Positions 35,418 through 56,056 are shown, numbered from the stretch's first letter. The stretch is DNA of 64,000 nt from Cliona cf. orientalis (GCA_963930775.1 OZ005705.1:1054001-1118000); one strand, 5' to 3'. Notes: a model not told the origin generated them from the sequence alone. Numbers and translations are program-made.

Positions 35418-37292
35418 ATGAATAGGAACCTAGCTCAGAGTCTCATCAACTTGACATCGTGCAGCGATGAATATAGCGTGGACTCCACTATCTACCGCAA
35501 GGTAGCTGGGACAATCATCTTCATCATCGTCTGGCCATTCATTGTCCTGGATATCAAATCATTTCCCATCGGGAGGCCAGCAGCTGCACTGTTTGGTGCC
35601 ACTCTGATGGTGATCACCATAGTAGTGCCCCAAGAACAGGTGTACCTCATTCTCGGTGAAAGGGGAAACCTACAGACGCTGTGTTTGCTAGTAGGGATGA
35701 TGTTGCTGTCCTATTACTACGACAGGGAGGGTATGCTTCAAAGAATTTCTCTATGGATCTTTGGAGAGAACAAGCCGTTCAGGCACGTTCTCTGGAAGGT
35801 CTGTACCCTCTCCGCTGTCCTCTCTGCCATTATCACCAACGATGCCACCTGTCTTGTGATAACGCCTCTCCTTCTCAACGAGCACATAAAACAAAAACGC
35901 TCGCCCAAAGAGTACCCTTCTCTCCTCATTGGTATTGCCACTTCGGCTAACATTGGAAGCGCTGCCACCTTCTTTGGCAATCCTCAGAATGCGTTCATTG
36001 CCGCCAACTCCAATGGTGAAGTCTCTCTCCTAATATTCTTTGCAACAGCACTACCTGCTGCCATATTGGGCATGGTGTGCAGTGTTATACTGTTGAACTT
36101 ATTCTATATGCGAACAGTTTGTACCACTACTCCAACCGAGGACTCAGTGATTGTGGAGATGTCGAATAGTGCAGAGCAGGATGATCACACTGATGCCCTT
36201 AGATCTAGATCTGACACACGGAACTTTACCATCACTGAGATAACATCCCTGGCAGACTCGACCAGAGAAGTGGCTCTCAGCTATGATAGGAGCATTGATC
36301 CACAGAGAACAAGTCGAATAGCTCAGGAGCGCATCAACCACTTCAAATATCTTGAGACCTATCCTGGGTCAAGATCAAGCAGTTATAGTAGGATCAAGTG
36401 TTACCCTGCAGAGAACACATACGCTGAGATGCGGGGTAATCACTGTGCAGGATATGGTACAGCAACTCGTGATTTTGACCACATTAGATCTGGTCATAAA
36501 TCACATCTTCAAGCACAAAGTCACAATAATTCTCACCTTTATGATGTCAATTCGACACATGATAGGGAATCATCCTCACCTGATGCTGATCTCGGAGATG
36601 AAATCTGGCCAAAATGGAAAAAGAGGATATTCTGTGTCTGGCTGATAGTGGCCACCATTGTCTTGGTGGTTCTCCTTGCCATTCCTCCTCCTCCGACTGT
36701 CTCTGTTGAGTTCAATCTCGGACTTGTACCCATTGGACTTTCCGTTTTCACAATGGTTGTGGATACGCTCCTCAATCGAAAGTGTGCATTCGATGCCATG
36801 ATGAAGATTGACTGGACTGTGATCCTAATGTTCATTGGTCTATTCATATGGCTGGGTGGATTCCAGAACTCCAAATTTCCTAGCCGTGCCTTCAAGTTCT
36901 TACAACCTCACATGGATCTCTATACGACACGAGGGGTGTTTCTCTTCAGTGGATTTGTCATCATCGGTTCCAACATTCTGAGCAATGTCCCGCTAGTAAT
37001 TCTAATCGTCAATAAACTCGACAAGTTCTATTGCGCTGAAGAGGAACCGAGAGATGCGTACTGCTCAGCCCAGTTGGTTGGTGTCCTGTTGGCCTGGATT
37101 TCAACCATCGCGGGGAATTTCACACTCATAGGAAGTGTGGCCAACCTCATTGTTGCCGAGAAGGCAAGAAATGTTGCCGACTATCGACTCACCTTCTGGG
37201 AGTACTTCAAGTTTGGGTTTTGTTCAACTCTTCTTGTACTGCTGATTGGAACACCTATTGTGTATTATGCAGGAGCTCGTATTCATTTTTAA
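35418..37292 (+). CDS. ArsB/Lsi2-type membrane transporter C
   Basis: A single coding exon of 624 aa from the ATG at 35418. The architecture matches transporters A and B: IITNDATCLVITPLLL, IGSAATFFGNPQNAFIA, SNVPLVILIVNKLD and GNFTLIGSVANLIVAEKA. The central loop is more diverged and rich in His/Ser/Tyr (HKSHLQAQSHNNSHLYD), but it keeps VALSYDRSIDP and TSRIAQER. The C-terminal half has an insertion with cysteines (CAEEEPRDAYCSAQ) where A and B have CGGEKCEGP-like sequence. It is the most divergent of the three and lies on the opposite strand, so an inverted duplication is likely. Confidence 0.85.
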   Translation: MNRNLAQSLINLTSCSDEYSVDSTIYRKVAGTIIFIIVWPFIVLDIKSFPIGRPAAALFGATLMVITIVVPQEQVYLILGERGNLQTLCLLVGMMLLSYYYDREGMLQRISLWIFGENKPFRHVLWKVCTLSAVLSAIITNDATCLVITPLLLNEHIKQKRSPKEYPSLLIGIATSANIGSAATFFGNPQNAFIAANSNGEVSLLIFFATALPAAILGMVCSVILLNLFYMRTVCTTTPTEDSVIVEMSNSAEQDDHTDALRSRSDTRNFTITEITSLADSTREVALSYDRSIDPQRTSRIAQERINHFKYLETYPGSRSSSYSRIKCYPAENTYAEMRGNHCAGYGTATRDFDHIRSGHKSHLQAQSHNNSHLYDVNSTHDRESSSPDADLGDEIWPKWKKRIFCVWLIVATIVLVVLLAIPPPPTVSVEFNLGLVPIGLSVFTMVVDTLLNRKCAFDAMMKIDWTVILMFIGLFIWLGGFQNSKFPSRAFKFLQPHMDLYTTRGVFLFSGFVIIGSNILSNVPLVILIVNKLDKFYCAEEEPRDAYCSAQLVGVLLAWISTIAGNFTLIGSVANLIVAEKARNVADYRLTFWEYFKFGFCSTLLVLLIGTPIVYYAGARIHF

Positions 37293-38208
37293 CCTCTGGT
37301 TTTTATCATCACATACACTCAATAATTTTGAGTTGATTGCTTCATTACTGCACTTAATACACACTGTACCCCAGCATATTATTCTAAATCTGCATGATAA
37401 TATTATTGTGTATTAATTATACCCCATGCATTTTCCCAGCAAGATATACTATTATCAAGAGTAAATAATAAGGAGGGGAAGAGAGTATCGAACGCGCTAT
37501 ATACTCCGTACAAGATGTTTTCGGAAAGTCACGCGCCAGGAATTCAAAAATTGACCAATCAGAGCGCTCGATTCAATGGTACGTTGTGGGCGTGGCCTCG
37601 AGTGCAAGCTAACGCGAGCGCGATTTTGACCGAAAGCACGAGCAGATCACAATATTATAAGACGAGCGTTTATGAAGAATCTAGCATAAAACTCATAAAA
37701 AACGCCTCTATTCTTCTCAGTTTTAAGAAAAATCAAGTGTTTAGCCCCTTGGGCTAGTCACGTGCGCACGGCTGCAAGTCACGTTACTTGCCGAAAACAT
37801 ATTACACGGGGTATATAGCGCGTTCGACACTCTCTTCCCCTCCTTATTATTTACTCTTGCTATTATGAAGTTATGATTACAAGAAAATGTCATTGCATTA
37901 ATAATTATTATAAGTGTGCCCCCTACATAGTGGCCCACCTATTACCATATGGGAGCTATATTATTATACTGGGAATGTGGTATTTCATTGAACTTTCAAT
38001 TTTTTTACTCTGATGGACAGGATATGAATAATCATTCCTATTAATTATTATGGTGAGTATTAAACTGTGTTGCTAAGTGAGGTGAGATAATAATAATATT
38101 GTTGATACAGAAGATTTCAGTGGTTTGTGCAGTCATAGTAATAATAAATTGTGTTCATGAAGTTTGTCATTACAATAAATATTAATGCCCTAACAACCAA
38201 AATGAGTG
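37293..38208. other. Intergenic region between convergent genes, holding a MITE
   Basis: Transporter C (stop 37292, +) and the BICRA-like gene (stop 38209, -) converge here. The TIR element at 37456-37859 fills nearly half; the rest is AT-rich 3' UTR-like sequence. Confidence 0.6.
37456..37859. mobile_element. 404-bp MITE-like element with about 70-bp TIRs and 7-bp target duplication
   Basis: The left end (CAAGAGTAAATAATAAGGAG, onward to GTTTTCGG near 37526) and the right end (reverse complement of CCGAAAACAT ... TTTACTCTTG, near 37792-37859) match over about 70 bp with few mismatches. The element is flanked by CTATTAT at 37449-37455 and 37860-37866, a likely 7-bp target-site duplication. 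No transposase is present. The interior contains CACGTG-like and CG-rich words. The superfamily is uncertain. Confidence 0.85.
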
Positions 38209-41200
38209 CTATGTGATTCCAGTGTTGTCTGTCATGTCCAATAGGGGACAAAACGCATCTCCTACAGAAAAGTCTGGTTCAAATGCATCAACTCCATCCG
38301 CCATCAGACTTAGGTCTGGTGAGAGAGAGAGGTGTCATTATATTATGATTATGGCTGTAGTGTGATAGTAAAAAATATGGTAAAGGTCGTCACACATACC
38401 AGCTGCTATTTGCTCGGCCTGCTGCTTCTCAATGTTCTCCTGTTTGATTCGCTCGTGTTCTCCTTCAATGAACAACCTCTCAAGCTGCATCTTCATAGCT
38501 AGCTGCTCAGAACCACCCTATAGTGGGATATAATATTCATCATCATCATCATCTCTAGTTAGAGAGAGAGAGAGAGATCACAACACTTCATTACCTCGGC
38601 ATCTGATTTAGATACAAGCTGTTGGAACCGACTTGTGAGGCCTCTGCTTCTTGACAACAGAACCTGTGCCACACTCTCAAAGACTGCATCAGCTGCATGC
38701 ACAATACATCAGTATGATCAGGTGACACAAAAGTCCTACCGGTATGTCATATCAGGTGTTAACTGTAATACAACGAAACCTCTACACAGGCTACCTAGAT
38801 GCCCTTGCCTCGGACACTACCGGTATTTCCTACCACTACACATGACACTGTACAATACACCATTCAAGTAGGAACACAGGTCACTTACCTTTCTCAACAG
38901 CAGCTGGGGGTGGTTCGGGTTCAGAGTAGACGTGGTAGGGGAGTAGACGGGCAAGGATGTCGTGATGGGAACGAAACGGAGTGACTGTGTCTGGTTGGAG
39001 GAGCTGAGTGTGCATCTTCTCCACGTGGGCACTGAAACGAAAGGCTATCCTAGCTTCTTCAGACGACTGCAAAGCCTATACATGTACAATAATATACAAT
39101 AGCACGTATTTTTGATGAGTTAAAAAAACCATGACATTGTGTATAATAATTACCTTAGCTAAAGCTTGCAGCCTTTCACTTTCAGCTTTCTGTTGTTCAA
39201 CCTTTGTCTTGTATCGAGTCTGTATAATATTATAAATCAACATTGACGATAACTATTATTCTTTAGCTAAACATTTGAAGTCCCCCCTCCACTCATTGTA
39301 AATTCTTTATTACTGTACATGCCGTATGTGTTGAAAAGTTGTTGACTCTACCCACTCACCTGATGCCTGTGCGCACTCGATGTTGAGGAGTTGGATTTCT
39401 GGCTGAAAGAGCTGACTGGTAGACCTGGTAGGCCTGGTATGTATGCATGGAGGGATCGCGGAGGGAAGCCAGCACTGTTGGGGATAACCATTGGCTGCTG
39501 CTGCTGTTGTGCTCCCCCCTGTGTTGAAGTGGACGCTGCCTTGTTAGCCTGCATGGCCGCTGTCTGTTGTTGAAAGTAGTTCCTCGAGGAAGAGGCGGCG
39601 GCATTAGCTCCGACCTTCATGCCGTAGGGGGAGACCCCTGTGGCAACACCGGTGGCAGCGGAGGGGGGCTGGGTCTGACTCTGTACAGCAGTTGATGTTC
39701 TGCTGCTTCCAGATGCAGCACTAGCACTGGATGGCACTGATGCAGTGAGCACTGGTATATTACTTCTGTTAGCTGCTGCCGATGCCTGAGGAGTTAAGCA
39801 ACAATCATATAACTCTCTCTAAGTACATGTACATTGTAGATAGCAACGCAGACGCCATACTAGCAAGAAATTTTCTCATCAACAGTTTATTGTAGCATGC
39901 TGTGTAAATTAGATTACTGATACTCATATATCGTACTCACCCTTGCCGCAGACTTGCTAGGTGGCTGCCTTGCCTTCCACACCTTAATGGCCGACAGCAG
40001 AGCTGGTGGAAGCTTGAGCTTCATCAAATCTGTCTCAGGCAGACGACAGAGAACGCCCAAGGTCTCTAGAGTCAAGCCAGGAGGGAGGGGTGTGGCAACA
40101 CCAGGCTGAATTCCGGATCCGCCTTGTTGTGACTGCGATGGAGTTGACGTGACGGTAGCGGTAGTACTAGTGGGTGGAGCAATGGGAGGGGCCTGTGAAG
40201 TAGTCGCCATGACAACGGTTGCTGAAGACTTGCTAGCTTGGTTTACTAGAGGCAGGGCTGAATTCACAGTTCCCACTTTTTGACTGAACTGCGTTGTCAC
40301 AGGAGCATGAACCGTCGAAGGTATGGCCATACTTACTCCCCCTACTCTCCCGGGTATCATTAGACCAATGGGGAGAGGGTTACTACTTGCAGAGGACGCC
40401 AGCACAGAAGAGACTGCAGCACCAACTGTCGGACCCATCGGGACGACTTTGGATGCCGCCAGACCAGCTAGGGAGCTCTTGAAGTGTTCGGCCACTTGGG
40501 CAGAGGGGGACTGAGTCATGGTACTGTTGACCAGAGCAGTGGGAGGGAGAGGGGGAGGAGCCACAGCGGAACTGACAGCAGAGGGAGGAGGAGGGTGGGA
40601 CAGTTTGGCTCCAGAATTGCTCACTACAGGAGCACTGCTGTTCAGCAAGCTGGGAATGGAGCCGCCAGAGTGGGGCATTCTTGTTCCACTAGCAACAGGA
40701 GATGGACCAGGTCTAGGGGTGCTGGTGGAGGCCAATGCTGTTGTTGGTACTGCTGCAGTTGATTTGGAGACCTGAGAGCCCACTGAGCCAGGTACAGAGA
40801 GGTCAAACAAGCTGTTTTGGGTGATCAGAGAGCTGTACTTCTGTACAAAGTCTTTTAGCTCAGGAATGGATTTTGGCCGTTGGGATTCTGGCAGCGAAGC
40901 AATCACTGTCTGCAGTCGCTTGACTATCTGCTGTTGAAGGGTTTGAGAGGCCACTGCACTAATAGGTGGCTGTTGCTGAGGTACACTGGTAGAAGTGGGG
41001 GGCTTAGAAGCCAGAGCTGAAGCAGGCGACGTGTTAAACGGTGACTGCGATACTGCCATAGATGTGGCCATGGACATTGCTGAAGATACACTACTGGCCT
41101 GAGGCAGGGTTGAACTCGAAGCAACCACAGTCGACGCTGGATGGGAGGCAGAGAGTATGGATGGAGGGACCTGGGATACGGTAGCTGCCATCTGTGGAGG

Positions 41201-43239
41201 CTTTGGAGCACCAGGTCTTGCCGACAGTGTTGAAGCATTGCTGAAATTCCCACTTTGTTGCTGTGGCGGTTGTGGCTGTGCACTTTGGTTTTGACCTGAC
41301 TGTTGCAATACCTGTGGCGTTTGACCTAACCCCATGGAACTGGAGGAACTCTGAGATTGATTCAACCTTGCATTAGCATTTTGAACTGCAACACTTGCAT
41401 TTGCAGTTGACAATGCAGGCAAGTTGACAGTGGACGACTGCGCACTGCTCAAAGCTGAAGCAGCGCGCAAAGAGTTCTGTGCGTTTATGATCTTTTGCCT
41501 CGCAACCAAGACATTGAGTTGCTGTCTCACCCTCATCATTCCCTGACTGTCGCCCTGTGACTGAAAGTGTTTGTACATCTGGACCAGCTGAATCAAAGGA
41601 TTGCTAGTACCGGTAGGTCCACCACCACCTACTGGACTGGTGGCAGTGGGTAGAGCACCAGAGCCACTTGTAGTGGCACCACTCAATGCTGTGGACGTTG
41701 ACGGTGCTGCAATGGTGTTGAGATTTCCCAGACCCAGGGAGCCCAGCTGTTGACCCACGGGCTGTACTGTCAAAGCATTTGTTGAGCCTAGCGAGTTGAA
41801 GTTCTGTGCCGCTGTTGAGGGCACAGAGAAAGACCCGAGGGTTTGTCCCGATGATGGCTGAGTTGGGATAGAGAGGGACGAAACACTTGCAACAGTCGAG
41901 GTATTTGGAAGCTGAGAGTGAAAGCCTAAATTCTGCACCGCTGTAGTCGAAGTTGTTGTGGTGGAGAGAGAGGAAGTGGGTTGAGAGAGAGATGAAACAC
42001 TAGAGGTAGTGGTGAAAGAGAAGGATGACGAGAGGGAAGTTGCTGCATTGGCTTGATTTCTAATCATAGCAGGGGCTACTGCTGATGTCAGATTTGTGCT
42101 CATCGAGGTAGCAAAAGGAGAGGAGGTGCTCGCATTGGTTTGGCTACCAATCATGGTAGGGGCCGAGGCTGTTAAATTTGTACTCGCTGATGTAAGAGAA
42201 TTTGGTTCACTCAACTGCCGGTTGCTTGTCGACATTTGATGCTGCTGACTTACAGTTGATGTTTGATAAACACTGGAGAACAGTGAAGGCACTACAGGAA
42301 CAGACACCGAGGTCACTAGAGGAGCAGAGGTCAAACCAATAGGAGGAGGCAAAGCGCCTGGAGAAGGAAGACCAGATATTGAAACAGATTTCTTATCTAG
42401 GAGAGAAGCTATGGTCACAGAGGGATTAGCTGGGGCACTGAAATTGAGGGGTTGTACTCGAATATTGGAAGGCAGATGGTGCAGCTGGGTAGAGGAAGGG
42501 TGTGGTTGAGTTGGTGGAGCCAGAGAGGGAGTCTTGAGGTCAAGATGTGGCCGCTTGGCTGCTGGTGGTTGAAGCTCAGTAGCAGCTGCAGTGTGACAGA
42601 GAGAGAGACAGAGGGGAGGGGGGGGGGGGGTTGTAATGATTCAGGGAAATGTTTGCGACTAAGATTACAAACTATCACAATCCTTATGTAAACAGTTTCA
42701 GTTACTGCATCAAAAAGGCTACAGCTACATGTACAAGCATACACTACCTTATCTCACAACTATAGTATGTACAGTAGTACATTCACTTCTGTGTGTAAAA
42801 AGACTTGTACATCTCGCACACATACATATACACACACATGAACACATGCACACACAGACACACCTATCTGCTTGTTCTCCACTTCCTTGGCCAGCTGTTG
42901 TAGACTATCCACCCCTCCTCCACTACCGGAGCCTGGATCTCCAAGACCTGGTGAATTGATACCTGTCACATTCAACAACTCCTCAAGGCTAGAGAAAGGA
43001 TGAGACCCAGCAGAGCTCGGAGAGGCATTCCCCAGCATGATAGCAGAAACATCTCTTCCACCAATATTGCTATTGCTATTGCTACTGCTACCGCTGCTGT
43101 TGGTTCCGGAGAGAGAGGAGAGAAAGAAGGTGTTTGTGTCGGGAGTTTGAAGGGACGAGGAGAGGGAAGCGGAGGAAAAGACAGAAGGTACGGAGAAGGA
43201 GAGGTTGGTGGGACGATTACCACCTCCTCCAGATGCCAT
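38209..43239 (-). CDS. BICRA/GLTSCR1-like SWI/SNF (GBAF) subunit
   Basis: Eight minus-strand exons, 43239-42864, 42585-39941, 39785-39360, 39219-39154, 39075-38889, 38692-38595, 38517-38400 and 38315-38209, sum to 4023 nt (1340 aa). Residues 1 to about 1150 are low-complexity Ser/Thr/Gln/Ala/Pro sequence with a few ordered islands: LEELLNVTGI near the N-terminus, KRLQTVIASLPESQRPKSIP, and LETLGVLCRLPETDLMKLKL near residue 990. The diagnostic GLTSCR1 domain spans about 1150-1265: RYKTKVEQQKAESERLQALA, then DTVTPFRSHHDILARLLPYH, then FQQLVSKSDAE. A charged helix (RLFIEGEHERIKQENIEKQQ) follows. In vertebrates BICRA and BICRAL define the non-canonical BAF complex with BRD9; that role is inferred here. 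This gene would be the single pre-duplication homologue. Confidence 0.88.
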
Positions 43240-44600
43240 GCACCTTATGTGTGTATGTGAGAGAGAGATCAGTCACGCGCACATTATGAACATGCAGTAG
43301 CCATTGTGTTGGGAGGGAGTCAATCCCTGATAATTAGAAACCACTCAAGAGTGCTGGCAACCACAAGAATGTTGTTTGTCCATTAGGAACCCAACAATCA
43401 ATGCTGCCATCCCCATATAAGGCATTGGGGAATCTACAAAGGAAATGTTACACCACAGACCTTTGGCTAGTTCAATAGCTACACTGTATGTCATGCACTC
43501 ACATAAACTCCTACTGCTCTCCCCCCTCTTCTCTCTCTCTCTCTCTCTCTCACTCTTTATCTTTCTCCCCCTCCCTTTCTCTCTCACCAGTACGTACACA
43601 TACACATGATGCACACATAATACACAGGGCATTCATCTAGTGTCCCGGGAAATTTCGCTTACAATGGGTCAATACTTCATAGGCGGGTCACCCTTTGTCG
43701 AAATGTTTGGAATAATTCCATATTGTTGTAAACCAGTGATGTACAGGGGTGCATGTGAAGTGGAGCTGGGGGCACTGTGACATAATACTATTTAATATAG
43801 GGAACCAATCCCACTAAATGTATAGTTGTAGGACTACACAGTGATGAACGTATGTGGTCAAAGCTTAGAAGCTTAAAAAAAATTCCATAGTTACTGGGGC
43901 CTAGAGTATGAGCAAAAACCTACTGACAGACACTCAAAACATAACCGTTCACTGCGAAATGAAGCGACATGTTCAATTACGAAGCGTACAACTTCTAAAA
44001 GGCCCCGTAGCGAGCCCTGCAGCTAGTAGTATCAGTACAGCCGCCCTTTTGGGCGCGCTAAACTGTTTTCGCATGGGGAGTCCGAAAAAACGACAGATAC
44101 ATACGAAATTTGTACACTAAAGTTTCCAACCGACCTGTATTGGCCATATCGGCGTAGCTGAGGTCGCAGAGAGAGCGGCAGAGCGGCAAAAACGGCCGAC
44201 GAAGCTTCGCGGGGGTGGAGAGGCGATGTGCTATCAGAAGCGCGACTTATTGCAGTGGGAAACAGGCCCTAGAATGGCTTGCTACCGGTCTATAAATAGC
44301 CCACATGCATAGACAGACAACAAAGCACATAAGACACACAAAGGGCACTCACTTCTCTGGAGGTTTGGTAATAATTTTGCTTGCTGGGGTAGGCAGTCAT
44401 GAAAATTCCACTCTCCTGTTTCCGGTTGGCTGTGAATTCACAAGGAAAGTACACCTGTAAACCACGCCTCAAGCGTCGCGCAATGCGCCTGTTTCCTGTG
44501 ACGTGTCAGCGGACGTATTTTTTGCGCATGCGCATGTACGATGCACTAATTTTACATTGTTCAACATCGTTGCTGTTGTCAAGCTCCAGGTACTGTGAAT
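43240..44600. other. Intergenic region between the BICRA-like and glycosyltransferase genes
   Basis: Head-to-head interval of 1.36 kb. A CT microsatellite lies at about 43529-43551. A more CG-rich block at about 43970-44260 stands out from the AT-rich surroundings but encodes nothing recognisable. The promoters of both genes must be here. Confidence 0.5.
44523..44534. promoter_or_regulatory. Palindromic NRF1-like site
   Basis: TGCGCATGCGCA, the exact NRF1 consensus palindrome, lies 66 bp upstream of the glycosyltransferase ATG at 44601. A near-identical word precedes the IQ-motif gene (28649-28660). Binding is inferred only. Confidence 0.5.
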
Positions 44601-45927
44601 ATGAAATCGAAGACCAAGTCATTACTGCTACTAACTGGCATTGTCATCATATTAATTATTGTAGTACAAGATCCTGTACTTTATGGAAATTCCCTAATTA
44701 CCCTTCCCGACCTGAAATTATTACACGTGAATTCTCAGACCAGGGTCTTTCCAGAAGTGAACAGCTCACTTTGGGCTACAAGTAATCTCATTCATTACTA
44801 TTCTACAGACAGGAAATGGACTGATATTAAGTATCCTCAAAATATGACTCTTACTGATGATATTTCTTCAACTCCAGTTTCTATCATGTCTGAAGATCCT
44901 CCACAATTGTCACTTTCAAATACTTTTCATTTCCCACACCCTAGAGCTTCAGAAGTGACGGATATCATAAAAAAATATAGTTGGATTCAAGAGTTGCAGT
45001 CCATATTAAAAGATTGGAAACCAAAAAGACGAGTGGTAATGGTTGCATCAAATTCTGCTTACGAAGAAGTGCTTCTCAACTGGCTAATTTCTGCAGCATT
45101 AGTTATTCCGCTAAACCAAATATTAGTCATTGCCCTTGATGAGCCAGTATGGGGTCTCATGCACAATAGAGGATTCCAGTCAGTTTTCGTTCCTCCCTCC
45201 TCTCTTACTCATAAATCAACACTCTTTGGTCAAATTATGCTCACTAGATTGTCAGTAATGCGTTTGCTCAATCACTGGGGATTTGATGTAGCAATGATTG
45301 ACACAGATGCTCTCCTATTAAAGGATCCTTGGCCGCTGTTTGAGAAGCATCCTGAAAGTGGGATAGTAGCGTCACAGGGAAATTTTCCAAGTGAACTGAG
45401 TGCTAAGTGGGGCACAGCTCTGTGCGTAGGAGTAATACTAATCAGGAGCTCAAATCAAACAGGTATGAAGATATTCATTGGGCTCGACAGCTACTTTTGT
45501 CCCTATAGTAATTCATGTATCTCTACTTGTATTAATTTTGCACACGATACATGACATTATAGAAGACTTTTGGAAAATCATTTCCGAAATTCAACCGAAA
45601 TCATTCAGCGATCAGGGACGAATCAACTATGGATTGGAGGCTCTACAAGCTAAATGGCACAAATTTGATGATGGTACATTTGCGGGAGAATGTGCTAATG
45701 GACTTAGAGTGAACACACTCTCCTACTCCCACGTATGCCGAAGCAACTGCAACAAAAGAAAGTCCAATTCATACTATGTGTGGCACAAGCCAGCATCACG
45801 GAATGGAAAGAGCAAAATTAAGGCAGCTGTGCAAGGGAATATCTGGTTGGTGTCGCCTCAGTGGAACTCCACCTGTGAAAGTAGTTACTTGAAGGAACAC
45901 TTGTGGTTGAAATGCATTCATGCATAG
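44601..45927 (+). CDS. Type II membrane glycosyltransferase (nucleotide-diphospho-sugar transferase family)
   Basis: Two exons, 44601-45462 and 45563-45927, join in phase to give 408 aa. A hydrophobic segment at residues 7-23 (LLLLTGIVIILIIVV) after a basic start predicts a Golgi-type signal anchor. The luminal part has several NxS/T sequons. The core has RRVVMVASNSAYEEVLLNW, then LSVMRLLNHWGFDVAMIDTD with the DxD-like metal/nucleotide site DTDALLLKDPWPLF, and later GRINYGLEAL. This pattern fits the Nucleotid_trans (PF03407-type) family. The second half is cysteine-rich (CRSNCNKRKSN, ESSYLKEHLWLKC). The sugar donor and acceptor are unknown. The frame upstream of the ATG is open only to a GTG, so 44601 is the first ATG in frame. 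Confidence 0.82.
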
Positions 45928-46191
45928 AATCATGTCGCTGGACAGGGTAAAGGGTAGTTTGCTGCGCGATGAATTTTGTGCTGCGCTCTCTGAGCAATGA
46001 ATCTTTTGTGCTGAGCGCAGCTGTTTAGCGGAAAGAGGTGGGGCTCTGCTCGTGTTAGAAGCGTGGAGGAGCGCCAAGCTGGGCTATGAATGAACTTCCA
46101 TTGCTTCAGATTCTGTATAATAGCGTCACCACTCTCGACGCATGGTAGATCTTTCATCAAAACTATACACAGAAAGCGCTATTTCAGAATC

Positions 46192-50815
<4,624 letters not shown>

Positions 50816-51352
50816 TCTGCCTGCTGCAGCTAATATTATTATTATTATTATTAAGAAATCAGTACCTGTGCTCTATATTTATACTGATTATCATGTTTGT
50901 CATTAACAATTATATTGTTAAATTGTCCTGCCATATTTATTTTTCATAATATTATTAAATAACATTGTTTAATAATATCAGTAACTTTCTGAATTTGATA
51001 GCTTGTATACCATCACCAAATCAGAGTGTGGAAATCTTTAAAAAGGGATGGCACGGTGGGAAAGGTTCCTGAATATCATAATAATACTAATATTCCTTTT
51101 TTAGCCAATAAGATTATTCATTCTCATTAAAATGCTCTCTATAAGAACAGTCACGTCTGTCAAAATAATCAAAAGTGGGCGTGTGCGGCTGGTCGCTATT
51201 GTATAGACCATAATAGAACAGGCGTAGGAGGTACCGCTTCATATTATGCTATGAATTAACTCACCTTCATCTCGCCAACTGCAACCACATCTATGTTACC
51301 ACCGTAAGTGTAGTGCAAACATAGCCTCGTACCCAGATAAGAGCCACGAGTC

Positions 51353-55542
<4,190 letters not shown>

Positions 55543-56056
55543 ATGATTTATACATGAACATTAAAATAATTATTGTTCTCTCATCACTAAATAGCATAAT
55601 ATTGTCATGTCCAATAATTATTAAGAATTATAAGAGGTGGTATCAGCATTACAATACATCTCCATAAGGTAAAGGGTCGTCACGCAACCATTGTCGATAG
55701 TTACCCCATCTTCCTGGTACCTTTATAGCCCCAGGCAAGGATTGTGCGCATTGTACACCCCACAATACCCCAGTAATAATTATTAGGTAAACAATACATT
55801 ATTATGGAGATACAAAATCAGAGCACACACACACACAAAAGAGCTGTTGTACAATAATAAGACTGTTTTGTGATAATAGTAATAGAGCCAACACTTAATA
55901 ATTATGGTAAACGATACACAAAATAGCACTGCACACAGACAAGTCAAGAAGCTCACACACATTTATAATATAATAATACATATACACATGTGCATAGTAG
56001 AGCGCCCAATAGCAGAAATCATCTTTACAATAATAATAATAAGTGCACATTGAGAG
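55543..56056. other. Intergenic region between convergent HUNK-like B and GDAP2
   Basis: About 0.5 kb of AT-rich sequence holding both 3' UTRs. It contains a GGTAAAGGGTCGTCA word at 55668-55682 related to words elsewhere in the window. Nothing coding is seen. Confidence 0.55.

Noticed and set aside
37515..37757. 80-codon open frame
   Set aside because: It lies entirely inside the MITE-like element and has no protein-like features.
40294..41283. Open frames opposite and out of frame to the BICRA-like gene
   Set aside because: Shadows of low-complexity Ser/Thr/Ala/Gln codons; no splice or domain support.
43908..44120. 70-codon open frame
   Set aside because: Falls in the CG-rich noncoding block with no recognisable protein signature.
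46090..46191. Upstream in-frame ATG for HUNK-like copy A
   Set aside because: Using 46192 gives a first exon of exactly 288 nt, identical to copy B, and the extra 34 residues have no counterpart there. Not excluded without transcript data.
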